DNA of 64,000 nt. Source: DATKIY01 sp963726755. Its GTDB lineage: Bacteria; Actinomycetota; Actinomycetes; JAHEKZ01. The notes beneath the pieces were generated by a model. That model was not told the origin of the DNA. It did not search any database and was given only the letters and a program-made list of their open reading frames with translations. Both the position numbers and the translations under genes were made by a program. The stretch's first letter is position 1. Each line of letters begins with the position of its first letter. Of this stretch, positions 1 to 10,182 are shown one piece after another. The DNA is taken from NCBI GenBank assembly GCA_963726755.1, contig CAVSDB010000003.1, forward strand, positions 186,001 to 250,000. Direction: 5' to 3'.

Positions 1-394
1 TGACGTCCTCAAGGCGAGTGCTGATCTGCTCCGGTCGGTACATCACGTGTGGGGATCGCCCAGCACCAACGGTACTGAAGAAAAGCATCCCGAACAGCCC
101 GACGAAGAAGAGCAGCGGAACAAGAAGCAGTGGATCGATACTCGGCAGACTGGGGTGGAATGGATTGCCGTCCAAAATGCGGTACCACAAGAATGCCGCC
201 GGGATTCCCAAGACGATCGTCAAGTGCCACAACCGGCGACGCCGTTGCCGCTCGCGCGAGTTCCCGACATCTGCCTGAGCAGCGGACAACACGCTCGCAC
301 CGGTCCCGTAGGTGCCAGCTACCTCGGCATTCTCAGCCGCAGGAATCTGGCCCAAAGCGCTCTCGATGTGATCGTCACGCTCTGTGTCGCCCAC
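1..394 (-). CDS. Membrane-anchored AAA+ ATPase, FtsH-like, N-terminal part only
   Basis: The first 131 codons of a gene that runs off the left edge. I read it directly from the minus strand: GTG at 394, preceded by AAGGGG five bases upstream, and an in-frame TGA further upstream rules out a longer start. Residues about 1-60 are polar and end in a basic patch (RERQRRRR). A first hydrophobic segment (LTIVLGIPAAFLWY) and a second (LLLVPLLFFVGLFGMLFF) follow, then a stretch beginning SPHVMYRPEQISTRLEDV. That last stretch resembles the linker before the ATPase core in actinobacterial membrane AAA+ proteins. The ATPase domain itself lies outside the window, so the assignment rests on the linker and the two membrane segments. 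Confidence 0.6.
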   Translation of the reverse strand, partial: MGDTERDDHIESALGQIPAAENAEVAGTYGTGASVLSAAQADVGNSRERQRRRRLWHLTIVLGIPAAFLWYRILDGNPFHPSLPSIDPLLLVPLLFFVGLFGMLFFSTVGAGRSPHVMYRPEQISTRLEDV

Positions 395-496
395 GGCATC
401 CCCTTGGTCGGTGAAGCTGGCTCAGTGACAGTGCGTCACCGCTACCCGACACTCTTCCGCGCAGGCACCCATCGCAACAGCCCCCAGGGACCGCTG

Positions 497-1420
497 TCAC
501 CCAGACGGCGTACCGCTAAGTCCCGCAAACAAGTCCATCTCGCGACCATCGTCGCCGAGCGGTCCCAGGGCACCCTTCGCGAGACGAAAGAACTCCGTCC
601 CCATGGCCTCGGGTCCAACGATCTCGGATAGCGCGAAGAAATCGCCTTCCTGCTCGACTTGGGTCGCGTGTGCTCGCAACGCTGCGATCTTGCGCGGCTC
701 GTAGGCCACGGCCGCAATCTCAGTGGTGACCAACGAATCATCGAGTGCCCATGGCAAGGCTTGGCCATCCTCCAAGCCAAAGAACCCTTTGGCCCCGGCC
801 GCCACAAAAGCGTCGACCCCCCGCTGTACGAAGGATTTCGGCAACGCCGTCCAGTAGATGCGCGGTATCTCCCACGCCGATCCGAGGTCAGGTTTGAAGG
901 TCGACACCGCCGCGAGGGACTGGGCGTACATCGCGACGCGGTGAGCTTGGATGTGATCGGGATGCCCGTACTGGCCAAAGTCGTCGTACGTGATGAGCAA
1001 GTGCGGTCGCACCTCGCGAATCACTGCCACTAGGTGAGTGGCGGCCTCGAGAAGGTCTGCTCGCCAGAAACATTGCGGATGCTCGTTGGTGGGCTCGCCC
1101 ATCATTCCGGAATCGCGGTAGGTGCCGGCACCTCCGAGAAACCGATGATCAGTTACGCCGAGAATCGCCATCGCGTCAGCGAGTTCCTGCACGCGGTGGG
1201 CGCCCAACTCGTCGTCATGTTTTGCTGCCAAATGAGAGAGCGCTGGGACCAGCACCTCACCCTCTTCACCACGAGTGCACGTTACGAGGGTGACGCTTAC
1301 TCCCTCGTCGAGATAGCGAGCCATCGTTACGCCAGTGGCGATGGTCTCGTCGTCAGGGTGAGCGTGTACCAGCAACATGCGTCGTCCGTCACCACTTGCT
1401 GGCGAGTCTGCGGCAGTCAT
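497..1420 (-). CDS. mshB: N-acetyl-1-D-myo-inositol-2-amino-2-deoxy-alpha-D-glucopyranoside deacetylase (mycothiol biosynthesis)
   Basis: Zinc-dependent deacetylase of the PIG-L/LmbE family; it removes acetyl from GlcNAc-Ins to give GlcN-Ins, the second step of mycothiol synthesis in the cytosol. The metal motif HPDDE follows MLLVHA near the N-terminus, and the second metal histidine is in GHPDH near the middle of the protein. The 307-residue length is normal for MshB. I place the start at the ATG of MTAADS; an in-frame start 26 codons upstream exists but would run into the divergent peptidase gene. A LmbE-family mycothiol-conjugate amidase is the alternative, but the context and the long central TYRDSGMMG segment fit MshB better. 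Confidence 0.85.
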   Translation of the reverse strand: MTAADSPASGDGRRMLLVHAHPDDETIATGVTMARYLDEGVSVTLVTCTRGEEGEVLVPALSHLAAKHDDELGAHRVQELADAMAILGVTDHRFLGGAGTYRDSGMMGEPTNEHPQCFWRADLLEAATHLVAVIREVRPHLLITYDDFGQYGHPDHIQAHRVAMYAQSLAAVSTFKPDLGSAWEIPRIYWTALPKSFVQRGVDAFVAAGAKGFFGLEDGQALPWALDDSLVTTEIAAVAYEPRKIAALRAHATQVEQEGDFFALSEIVGPEAMGTEFFRLAKGALGPLGDDGREMDLFAGLSGTPSG

Positions 1421-1456
1421 ACCAAGGACACTACGACGTCCTGGTTGGATGCCTTC

Positions 1457-3533
1457 ATGGACCATGAATCGTTCCCCAGGCAGCAGGCCAGAACCCAACG
1501 GTTCACGCTAGGTCGGCCACGGTCGTTCTCGATTAGCCCCGCGGGCAACCGCGTCCTCTTCATCCGGAGCTCGGGAGGCGCCGATCCAGTCGGGCGACTG
1601 TGGGAACTCGATGTCGAATCGGGACATGAACGCGAACTCGTTGTTCCGACAGAGTTGCTTGCGGGCGGCGATGAGCAGTTACCTCCGGAGGAACGAGCCC
1701 GACGCGAGCGAATGCGTGAAGCCGCCAGCGGGTTAGTCAGTTACAGCACTGATCGGGAATGCCAGGTCGCTGCCTTCGCGCTGTCCGGTCGGCTTTTCGT
1801 GACAGACCTGGTTTCTGGGGACAGTCGGGAACTTCCCGCGCAGTCACCCGTTGTCGATCCACGCATCGACCCGTCGGGACACCACGTCGCCTACTGCTCA
1901 AGCGGATCGCTACGGGTGGTCAACATAGACGGCTCCAACGATCGAGCACTCGTGCAATCAGCTGACGATCACGTCACGTGGGGGCTTGCGGATTTCATCG
2001 CCGCTGAAGAACTCGGTCGGGCGCGGGGGTTCTGGTGGTCACCGACCGGCGACGCCTTACTCGTCGAGCGAGTCGATGAGTCACCCGTCGATGTCTGGTG
2101 GGTGAGTGACTCCGCGCACCCGGAGCGGCCGCCGGTCTCACAGCGCTATCCAAGCGCCGGATCCCACAATGCGCAGGTCTCGTTGTGGCACGTTCGGCTG
2201 GACGGCGAGGCGATTGCCGTCGATTGGGATACTGACCGTTGGGAATACCTGGCTGCCGTCCACTGGTCAAAGCGCGGAGTGCCGTTGGTGCAGTTGTTGA
2301 CCAGAACGCAACGCGAGTGTGCAGTCTTCACCGTTGACACGGAGACCGGTCGCACTCAAGCGGTTCACAACAGCCGGGATCCGAAGTGGCTTGATGTTCA
2401 TTCAGGAGTACCGGCGTGGGACGCGTCCGGACAGGCGCTGCTTACCATCGAGCCGGTCGATAACCGTTACGCGCTCTGTGTCGACGGCAAGGCGGTGTCC
2501 CCAGAGGGTATTCAGGTTCGAGCGGTAATCGATGTTGGTAGCGATGACGTGATGTTCCTCGGCAGTGCACACCCCACCGCGCAGCACCTGTGGACGTGGG
2601 ACGGCAAGACGACGACGCCGATCACGAGCGAACCTGGTGTGCATGCAGCAGTGCGCAGCGCGAACACCACGGTCGTGCTCTCGGCCGATTTGCAGTCACC
2701 CTTGCCGATCGCAACTTACCGGTCAGCGGGTTCGTCTGGCGTCATCGAATCGTTGGCTGATTCGCCGAGCATTACTCCGTCGGTCACACTGCTTCCCGGC
2801 GGCGACGACGACCTGCGAATCGCCGTGCTCCTCCCCTCCGGGTCCGCGTCCGACGTACCCCTCCCGGTCCTGCTTGACCCCTACGGTGGACCGCACGGTC
2901 AGCGGGTGCAGTGCGCACAGGGCGCGTTTCGAGAGTCACAGTGGTGGGCCGACCAAGGGTTCGCTGTTGTCGTTGTTGATGGCCGCGGCACGCCCGGCAC
3001 ACCAAGCTGGGAGCGATCGATCGACCAGAACTTGGCGGAGGTAGTTCTGGCAGACCAGGTGGCAGGGTCTAACTGCAGCTGCACAAGCGTTTCCGCAGTT
3101 GGACCTTGACCGGGTGGCTATTCGTGGCTGGTCATTCGGTGGCTACCTCGCCGCACTTGCGGTTCTCGATCGACCTGATGTGTTTCACGCTGCAGTCGCC
3201 GGCGCACCGGTCACTGATTGGCGGTTGTACGACACGGCGTACACCGAGCGCTACCTGGGAAATCCGACGCAGGAACCGGATGCGTACCAGCAAGCGTCGC
3301 TTCTCGACCGCGCTCAGCAGCTATCCCGACCACTCATGCTCATTCACGGACTGGCTGACGACAACGTGTTCGTCGCCCATACCCTGCAACTGTCAGCACG
3401 GCTGACTGCGGCAGGCAAACCTCATACGGTGTTGCCGCTTTCCGGTGTCACGCATATGGCGTCGCAGGAGGACGTGGCCGAAAACCTTCTCCTGCTGCAG
3501 GTCGAGTTCCTACGGCGGGCGCTCGTCAACTGA
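1457..3533 (+). CDS. S9 family prolyl oligopeptidase (dipeptidyl-peptidase IV type), frameshifted
   Basis: Serine exopeptidase with an N-terminal beta-propeller (DPP IV N domain) and a C-terminal alpha/beta hydrolase domain. The start is ATG at 1457 (MDHESFPRQQ), which matches the beginning of actinobacterial homologues; the reading frame upstream of it is the shadow of mshB. The nucleophile is the Ser of GWSFGGY, the Asp is in ADDN and the His in GVTH, so the triad is complete. The reading frame changes near 3066, in a GGG run: one frame ends ...VLADQVAG and the next continues LTAAAQAFPQLDLDR exactly as expected for the family. One extra G explains it. The 3' end overlaps the converging transporter ATPase gene by 8 bp. 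It may process peptides imported by that transporter. Confidence 0.85.
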
Positions 3534-4526
3534 CGACGTCGACGACCTCGGGGAAGTGGCACGCCACCGGGTGACCGATCCCGCGATCGACTAGTGCCGG
3601 GGTCTCAGTGGCGCAGACGTCCTGGGCTTTCCAACAGCGAGTTCGGAACCGGCAGCCCGACGGTGGATCGATCGGACTGGGCACGTCACCCTCCAAGATG
3701 ATGCGAGTGCGGGCACGCTCCTTCTCTGGGTCAGCGATCGGTGCCGACGAAAGCAGCGCCTGCGTATAGGGATGTGACGACTGCTCGTAGATCTCCTGGC
3801 GGGTTCCCGTCTCGACCATCCGGCCCAGGTACATGACGGCTACTCGGTCTGAGATGTGTCGCACGACGGACAGATCGTGGGCGATGAACAGGTACGCCAA
3901 CTCGAGTCGATCCTGCAGTTCTTCCAAGAGGTTGACGACGCCAGCTTGCACAGACACGTCGAGCGCCGAGACCGGTTCATCCAAGATGATGACCTTGGGT
4001 TCGAGAGCAAGCGCACGGGCAATTCCAACTCGCTGCCGCTGACCCCCGGAGAACTCGTGTGGATACCGGTTGCCGTGCTCTGGGTTGAGACCAACGAGCT
4101 TGAGCAGTTCGGCAACTCGATCCTTGACTTCAGTTCCCTTCTGACCTTGCACTCGCATGGGCTCGGCGATGATGTCGTTCACCGGCATCTTCGGGTTCAA
4201 CGAGGCGTACGGGTCCTGGAAGACGACCTGCAGGTCGCGACGGACCGGACGCATCTGCTTCGCGGTCAATGTCGGTGAGTTCTCTGCCGTCGAAGCGCAC
4301 CGAACCCGACGTCGGCTTGTGCAATTGCAAGACGGCCCGTCCAGTAGTGGACTTGCCGCAGCCTGACTCACCGACCAGGCCGAGGGTTTGTCCGGGGTCG
4401 AGGTGAAAACTCACTCCCGAAACCGCCTGGACGTAACCAACGGTCCGTTGGATCAAGTCCCCTGCCCTTGACCGGGAAGTTCATCACGAGGTCTTCGACC
4501 TCAAGTAGGTGCTTCGCTCGGCACAT
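3526..4526 (-). CDS. Oligopeptide/dipeptide ABC transporter ATP-binding protein (OppF/DppF type), frameshifted
   Basis: Last gene of the peptide-transporter operon. Walker A is GESGCGKSTTG, the Q-loop region is VFQDPYASLNPKM, the signature is FSGGQRQR and Walker B is VIILDEPVSALD. A C-terminal oligopeptide-transporter domain carries the cysteine pattern CRFRTRCWKAQDVC. I place the start at ATG 4526 (MCRAKHLLEVEDL), 26 bp inside the upstream ATPase gene. The frame changes near 4460 in a GGGG run (after NFPVKGRG) and again near 4265 (between ELTDID and RRDLQVVFQ). All motifs are intact, so the breaks are probably sequencing indels. Confidence 0.8.
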
Positions 4527-5598
4527 CGTCGGCCCCAGCTGTCGGGGCGTCCTCCTGCGTGACCTCGGTCATTGGACGCTCGTCTCGCGTACTGAACAGC
4601 CCTGACGGGTCGTCAGAGTCCGCCACCTGCTGCCAGTGATGACATGCAGCGTCGTGGTTTGCCAGATCTGTCTCGGCTCAGATCCGGCTCGCTGGCCGTA
4701 CACACGTCGTCGGCCAGTGGGCATCGCGGCGAGAACGGACAACCGGGCGCCAAGTGGATGAGCGAAGGTGGCGCACCAGGAATCGACTGAAGCCGCCCGC
4801 CGGCGCTGTCCAGTGCTGGAATCGATCCCAACAAGCCGGCGGTGTACGGCATCCGAGGGCTGGTGTAGATCTCATCGACCGGTGCCCGCTCTACCGGTCG
4901 TCCGGCATACATCACCAGCACTCGGTTCGCCATCCCCGCGACCACTCCGAGGTCGTGGGTGATGAGCACAACCGCGGCGTTGACCGAGTCCTTGACCTCG
5001 TTCAGCGTCTCGAGGATCTGCGCTTGAACCGTGACGTCCAGCGCCGTGGTCGGTTCGTCGGCAACGATGATGTCAGGGTTGTTGATGATGGCCATGGCGA
5101 TCATCGCCCGCTGACGCATACCGCCGGAGAACTCATGGGGGTAGGAGCGCGAGCTCGGTCCTTCGCACGCGGGATGCCCACCTTGTCGAGCATCTCCACG
5201 GCCTTGCCCAGGGCGACGTTGCGGGCCACTCGGTGATGTGACCGATAGGCCTCGGCCAACTGATCACCGACCGTGTACACCGGGTTCATGGCGGTCATCG
5301 GATCCTGGAAGATCATGGCGATGTTGCGACCGCGCAGCGACCGGGCTTCCTTCGGTGGCAAATCGAGGATCTCTTTCCCTCTGAATCGAACGCTTCCCGT
5401 GATGCGAGCCGTCGGTGGTAGCAGACGCATGAGCGCCATCGCCGCTACTGACTTGCCCGAACCGGACTCCCCGACGATCGCCAGCACCTCACGCTCGTGC
5501 AGCGTGTACGACACACCACGGACCGCAGTGACCAGACCGTCTTCGGTCGGGAAGGTAACCGCGAGGTCGTTGACTTCGAGCAGGAGTTCGTCGCTCAT
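4501..5598 (-). CDS. Oligopeptide/dipeptide ABC transporter ATP-binding protein (OppD/DppD type), frameshifted
   Basis: First ATPase of the transporter. It starts with MSDELLLEVNDLAV at an ATGA overlap with the upstream permease stop. Walker A is GESGSGKSVAA, the Q-loop is FQDPMTAMNP and Walker B is IIVADEPTTALD. The C-terminal cysteine motif is CPFSPRCPLADDVC. The signature region falls at the first frame change near 5145; the second is near 4690. Beyond 4690 the continuing frame gives a tail with CHHWQQV and ends at the TGA at 4501. The tail region overlaps the start of the second ATPase gene, suggesting translational coupling. Confidence 0.8.
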
Positions 5599-6599
5599 GC
5601 ACGCACCCTGGTCTGCCTTGGGTCGAGGGCGTCGCGCAGACCGTCTCCGATGAAGTTGATCGACAGTGCGATGACCATGATGAACAGGCCGGGCCACCAG
5701 AACAACCAGGGTCGCGTGGTGAAGGCGTTCTGATACGTGGAGATGAGCAGTCCAAGCGAGGTATCGGGAGATTGCACTCCGTAGCCCAAGGAAGCTCAGC
5801 GCCGCCTCAAGCAGGATCGCCGAGGCAATGGTCAACGTGGCACTCACGATGATGGTGCCCATGGCGTTGGGCAGCATGTGGCGGAAGATGATTCGCGGCG
5901 ACGAGGCGCCCATCGCGCGGGCTGCTTCGACGAACTCCTTCTCGCGCAATGAGAGGAACTCACCGCGGACTAGGCGGGCTAACGACGTCCAAATCAGCAG
6001 CGACAGCACGATGGCGAGGAAGAAGACGCCCTTCTGCCCAAAGGCACTCTGGCCGACGACTGCCGCAATGATCAGGATCGGGATCGTGAGGAGCAGGTCG
6101 GTAAGGCGCATGATGGTCGAGCCGGTCTTACCGCCGTAGTACCCAGAGATGGCACCCAACGTGGTGCCGATGATCGTCGCCAGAATTCCGATCGTGAAGC
6201 AGATGATGAGCGACTTTTGAGCGCCGCGCATCGTGAGCGCAAAGTAGTCTCGCCCGATCTGGTCTTGTCCGAACGGATGAGCCCCGATCTGCATCCCGTC
6301 GCCGTCGATGAACGACGGAATGACGTCCAACGTCGGCTGACCGGCGTTGACCAACGTGCCGGTCTGGCTGTAGTCCAGACCGCCACCAGCCAGGAACCGG
6401 ACCGAACCCAATCGAGGTGAACGCCAGCACGACGAGGAGGCCAAGGGCGGCCAGAGCCGATCATCGCCCCCCGGTGCCGGAAGAACCGGCGGCGCACCAT
6501 CTGACCCTGGGTTCGAGCTTCGATGGTGAACTCACGCTCGGGCCCGGCGGTTACCGCCTCTTGCTCGGTGAGCACCGGCTCTTGGTCGCTCAGCGTCAT
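5595..6599 (-). CDS. Oligopeptide ABC transporter permease (OppC/DppC type), frameshifted
   Basis: Inner-membrane permease with an N-terminal OppC_N segment. The ATG at 6599 follows a strong AGGAGGACAGG ribosome-binding site. The conserved cytoplasmic loop that contacts the ATPase reads EAARAMGASSPRIIFRHMLPN. The frame changes about 6380-6440, just after the first membrane segment, and again near 5780, after LSFLGL; the final frame ends GLRDALDPRQTRVRA, the usual ending of this family (GDGLRDALDPR). All parts are therefore present. Confidence 0.8.
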
Positions 6600-6630
6600 G
6601 GTCCTGTCCTCCTGACCAGCGTTGCCCGCA

Positions 6631-8161
6631 TCACAACCGAATCCTCGGGTCGAGGACGGCGTAACTGATGTCAGCGACGAGGTTGAACACCAATACGGCG
6701 ATGGCGGTCACCAGGAACACACCCATCACCTGGTTGACGTCGAAATGGTCCAGACCGGAAGTGAACAGCACACCCATCCCCTTCCAGCCGAAGACCCGCT
6801 CGGTGATGATCGCACCAGCGAGCACCGCACCGAAGTCGAGGGCGGCCAAGGTGGCGATCGGAATGAGGGCATTCCGGAAGGCGTGCCGCAGCACCACCGT
6901 ACGCTCGGTCAGCCCCTTGGCGCGTGCCGTGCGCACGTAGTCGGCATTCATCGTCTCAAGCATCGAGGCGCGCGAGTAGCGGCTATACGTAGCGAACGAG
7001 ATCAACATGATCGCCATCGTCGGCAGAATCAGGTGAGTCGTGGTGTCGAGGGTCGTCTCCCAGAAGGTGCCTTCGAAGTCTGGTGTCTGGCTCCCGATCG
7101 TCGCGAAGGGGCGACCATTCACCGCCGCAGAGTAGGCAGCAAAACTCGAAACGGTGTGATCGAGGAAGACCAACATGCCCACGACGACAGCAGGTGACGA
7201 CCGATGCCCGTACGGCCGCTGCTCGGTCGATGCCACCGAAGAGCAGGGCTATCGCCACGCCGATCACAATCACGACCAGCCCCAGAGCCGAGCAAACTCG
7301 ACCAGTTCGGGTCGCGCAGCATCGAGTACGAACCGTAGGCAACCGCAACACCGACACCCGCCGTCGCCATCGCGATGCCGAGCACTCTCCGGTTTTCGAG
7401 GCCGGTGAATAGCAGCGTGCCAAAGACAGCAGCAGCACCAGCACCGATGATGACCACACCTGGGCCTAACCCGGGATTGGAGAACCAGCCGGAAGCCACC
7501 AAACCGGCCAATATGAGAATGCCGCCGAGGGCCGCACCAAGACCGACGACAAGTCGTCGCTTGCGGCTACCTCCAATGATGGCGCTGAAGAAGAGCGCGC
7601 TGAACCCGCCGACGACGATCGGCAAGCATGAGGGAAACACCCGGATCGCCGAGCCAGTCATTGATCTTGATGGCACCGAACTCCTTGAGGAGCACGGCAA
7701 CCCAGAAGATCGGCAGCGAGAAGAACAAGAAGGCGGCAAAGGTGATCGAGTAGTCGAACCCGCTGTACTGCCGCAACGCCGAAATGATCCCGATCGCCAC
7801 CCCCAACAAGATCGCCAGCACCGTCGCCGCCAGAACCAGGCGAAGCGTCGTCGGAATGGCATCGGTCATCAATGCCCCGACGTTTTGGCCGGTGAGGTTT
7901 TCACCGAAGTCGCAGCCTTGCCCGGGGATGACGCACTTTGCGACGCCGCCGAGCCAGTGTGACGTAGCGAACGGGCATTGGCTGATCGAGATTGAGTTGG
8001 TCGATCCTGGCCTGGATCAGCAACTCCTTGTCCGGCGAGCTGCTGGTACGCAGGTCAGCGAGCGGGTCTCCGCTGACGCTCATGAGGGCGAACATCAAGA
8101 AGGTGGCGGCCAACAAGATCGCCAGCGAGGCGATAACTCGCCGAGTGATGTAGACGCCCAC
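6631..8161 (-). CDS. Oligopeptide ABC transporter permease (OppB/DppB type) with a long inserted membrane region, frameshifted
   Basis: The first permease of the operon starts at GTG 8161 (GVYITRRVIASLAILL) behind GGGAGAG. The N-terminal half ends near KINDWLGDPGVS and the C-terminal half begins around LILPTMAIMLISFATYSR, with the family loop MNADYVRTARAKGL and ending SYAVLDPRIRL. Between them lies roughly 160 residues of extra hydrophobic sequence (about 7130-7630), making the protein about 510 residues rather than about 310-320. Some actinobacterial homologues share this long form. The frame changes at about 7950, 7630, 7285 and 7230, so the exact insert sequence is uncertain. Confidence 0.7.
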
Positions 8162-8223
8162 TCGCTCTCCCTACGCGCATATTCCAGTTTGGTCAAGGTC
8201 CGGGATACGAACCGAAGAGAAGA

Positions 8224-8255
8224 GGGTGGTGGTGGTCAAGCGACCACCACCACCC
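8224..8255 (-). terminator. Strong stem-loop downstream of the substrate-binding protein gene
   Basis: A perfect 13-bp inverted repeat (GGGTGGTGGTGGT at 8224-8236 and its complement at 8243-8255) with the 6-base loop CAAGCG. On the minus strand it follows the binding-protein stop by 9 bases and is followed by a pyrimidine-rich TCTTCTCTTC stretch rather than a pure U-run. In transporter operons such hairpins usually stop most transcripts, or protect the 3' end, after the binding-protein gene, so it is made in excess of the permeases. That role is inferred here. Confidence 0.7.
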
Positions 8256-8264
8256 CTTCAGGAC

Positions 8265-9956
8265 CTATGAGACCGACCAGTCCTCCATGTTCCAGGTCAG
8301 GCCTGACTGGGTCGCGTTGTACTCCACGCCCGTGGCATTGGCGTCGTACGCCACGATGCCTGGGAAAGCGAAGGCGGGGATGGTTGCCAGATCGTTCCAA
8401 AGAATCGTCTCGATCTGGGTGATGACCTGCACCTGCTCGTCAGGATCGGTCGTCTTGTTCAACTGTGCTGTGAGCGAGTCAACCTTCTTGTTCGAGTAGT
8501 TGCCGTAGTTGCTACCACCATCGGTGATGTAGATACCCGACGAGCCAGTAACCAACGGCGAACCGGTCCACGCGAACAGCGCGACGTCGAAGTTGCCCGT
8601 GACGAGTGCACCATCTGCGTTGAAGAAGGTCTTGTCACCTTCATCCTTGACATCGAACCCAGCACCCTTAGGACCACAGGCATCGACGATCAACTGTGCC
8701 TCGGACTCGCGCCGTGGGTTCGGCACGATGTAACCAAGTCGCAACTCAGTTCCGACAGCGTTGTTGTCCTGCAGGATCTGCTTGGCCTTGGCGATGTCCT
8801 GTGATGCGTATTCAGGCGGAGTGATCGCGTCTGCCACGCCTTGGTACTGCGGCTGGAACGGCAGGTAGTAACGCGAGTTCAACACGATCGCCTCGGGGTT
8901 ATCCGGCTTGATCAGGTTGTCCACGATCGTCTGGCGCGGCAAGCACAGCGCGAACGCTTCACGAAGTGCTTTGTCCTTGAACGCACCATCGAAGTTGAAG
9001 TCGTAATGCTCGAAGGTGAACTGATCCTCTTGCTTATAGGTGATCGAATCCCCAATCGCCGCCAACTGCTTACTGAGGTCAGCGTTCGGCTGCGGGTCCA
9101 TCGCCTGAATCTCACCGTTCTGCAAAGCCTGCGCCTGAGCGTCTGCCGCGATGAAACGGATGACGACTGTCTTAGACGCGGGCGGGTCGCCGTACCAGTT
9201 CGGGTTGGCGGTCAGGGTGAGGCTGTTTCCGGACACCCACTTCGAGAGCTCGTATGGCCCTGAAGATGGAATCAGAGACTGGTCAGGCAGTTCGCCCGGG
9301 TCGAACGTCCAGCCGTGGGTCCAGAAGTCGCCAGCTTTGGCAAGGCCCTTGGTGTCGTTGTTGTCGTAAGCGGCGATGAGGTCTTTCACGCCTGACTGCT
9401 GCTCGACGATGTGCGCCGGCAGGATCGGGTTGAACAAGGCCGCCCAGTCTGCGAACGGCGTCGAGTAGGTCACGGTGAAGGTCTTGTCACCATCGGCACA
9501 GTCCAGCGACTTGATGTCCTCGTAGCCTGTTGTGCTCGCCGTCTTGAACTCGGGGATGGTGCCGTTGTTGGACATCCACGCGAGGTAGGCGTCGTCACAG
9601 TCGATGGGGTTGCCATCGCTCCACGTGGCATTGTCAGCGAACGTGTACTTGACCGTCAGTGGGTCGTCGCTGACCTTCTCGTAAGTGCCGAAGTCTGGCT
9701 CAGGAGCAAGCGAGCCATCTGGCGCGAACTTCCAGAAGCCCAGCAGCACACGGTTCATCGGGATCGCGTTCTGACTGGCGTTCGTCAGCGTCGTTCCCGT
9801 GTTGTAGGCCTGCCACTCCTGCTCATAGGCATATGTGAACTTGGTATTTGCTGCCGCTGCACTTGTCTGCGTGGCATCTGTGCCTCCGCCCGAACACGCC
9901 GCGAGGGCGAGCCCGGCCACGAGGGACAGTGCCAGGGCCGACGTTCTCTTGCCCAT
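8265..9956 (-). CDS. Family 5 extracellular solute-binding lipoprotein of the peptide transporter
   Basis: First gene of the transporter operon, 563 residues. Residues 1-22 form a lipoprotein signal (MGKRTSALALSLVAG followed by LALAAC), with Cys as the lipidation site, so the protein is anchored outside the membrane. The SBP_bac_5 fold is recognisable from segments such as DPLTVKYTFADNATWSDG, which matches the conserved family-5 motif. An upstream in-frame ATG (MSIRQG) is possible, but the chosen ATG places the signal peptide at the N-terminus. The ligand is not predictable; a peptide is most likely because all five subunits are of Opp/Dpp type. Confidence 0.88.
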   Translation of the reverse strand: MGKRTSALALSLVAGLALAACSGGGTDATQTSAAAANTKFTYAYEQEWQAYNTGTTLTNASQNAIPMNRVLLGFWKFAPDGSLAPEPDFGTYEKVSDDPLTVKYTFADNATWSDGNPIDCDDAYLAWMSNNGTIPEFKTASTTGYEDIKSLDCADGDKTFTVTYSTPFADWAALFNPILPAHIVEQQSGVKDLIAAYDNNDTKGLAKAGDFWTHGWTFDPGELPDQSLIPSSGPYELSKWVSGNSLTLTANPNWYGDPPASKTVVIRFIAADAQAQALQNGEIQAMDPQPNADLSKQLAAIGDSITYKQEDQFTFEHYDFNFDGAFKDKALREAFALCLPRQTIVDNLIKPDNPEAIVLNSRYYLPFQPQYQGVADAITPPEYASQDIAKAKQILQDNNAVGTELRLGYIVPNPRRESEAQLIVDACGPKGAGFDVKDEGDKTFFNADGALVTGNFDVALFAWTGSPLVTGSSGIYITDGGSNYGNYSNKKVDSLTAQLNKTTDPDEQVQVITQIETILWNDLATIPAFAFPGIVAYDANATGVEYNATQSGLTWNMEDWSVS

Positions 9957-10182
9957 GCGTACCACTGTGACTCCTTGCCGAATAGACATCCCGGGACCAC
10001 CACGACATCGGGTGGCAAACGCAGCCCAGACGGGTCTCGCCCGGCTGCGATCAAGCGGACTGTAACAGCGTGGAGGGGTATTTCCCTCGCTCGCGACACC
10101 CGTGATGCGAAATCGCAACCCTTCAGAACCGCGCCCGTTACCCACCGGGGGCTTCGGGGTCAGATCTGCGGCTCAGGAATGG

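Noticed and set aside
47..631. Long open frames on the plus strand over the left-edge ATPase and mshB
   Set aside because: They lie opposite genes with clear motifs, have no ribosome-binding sites and show no family similarity.
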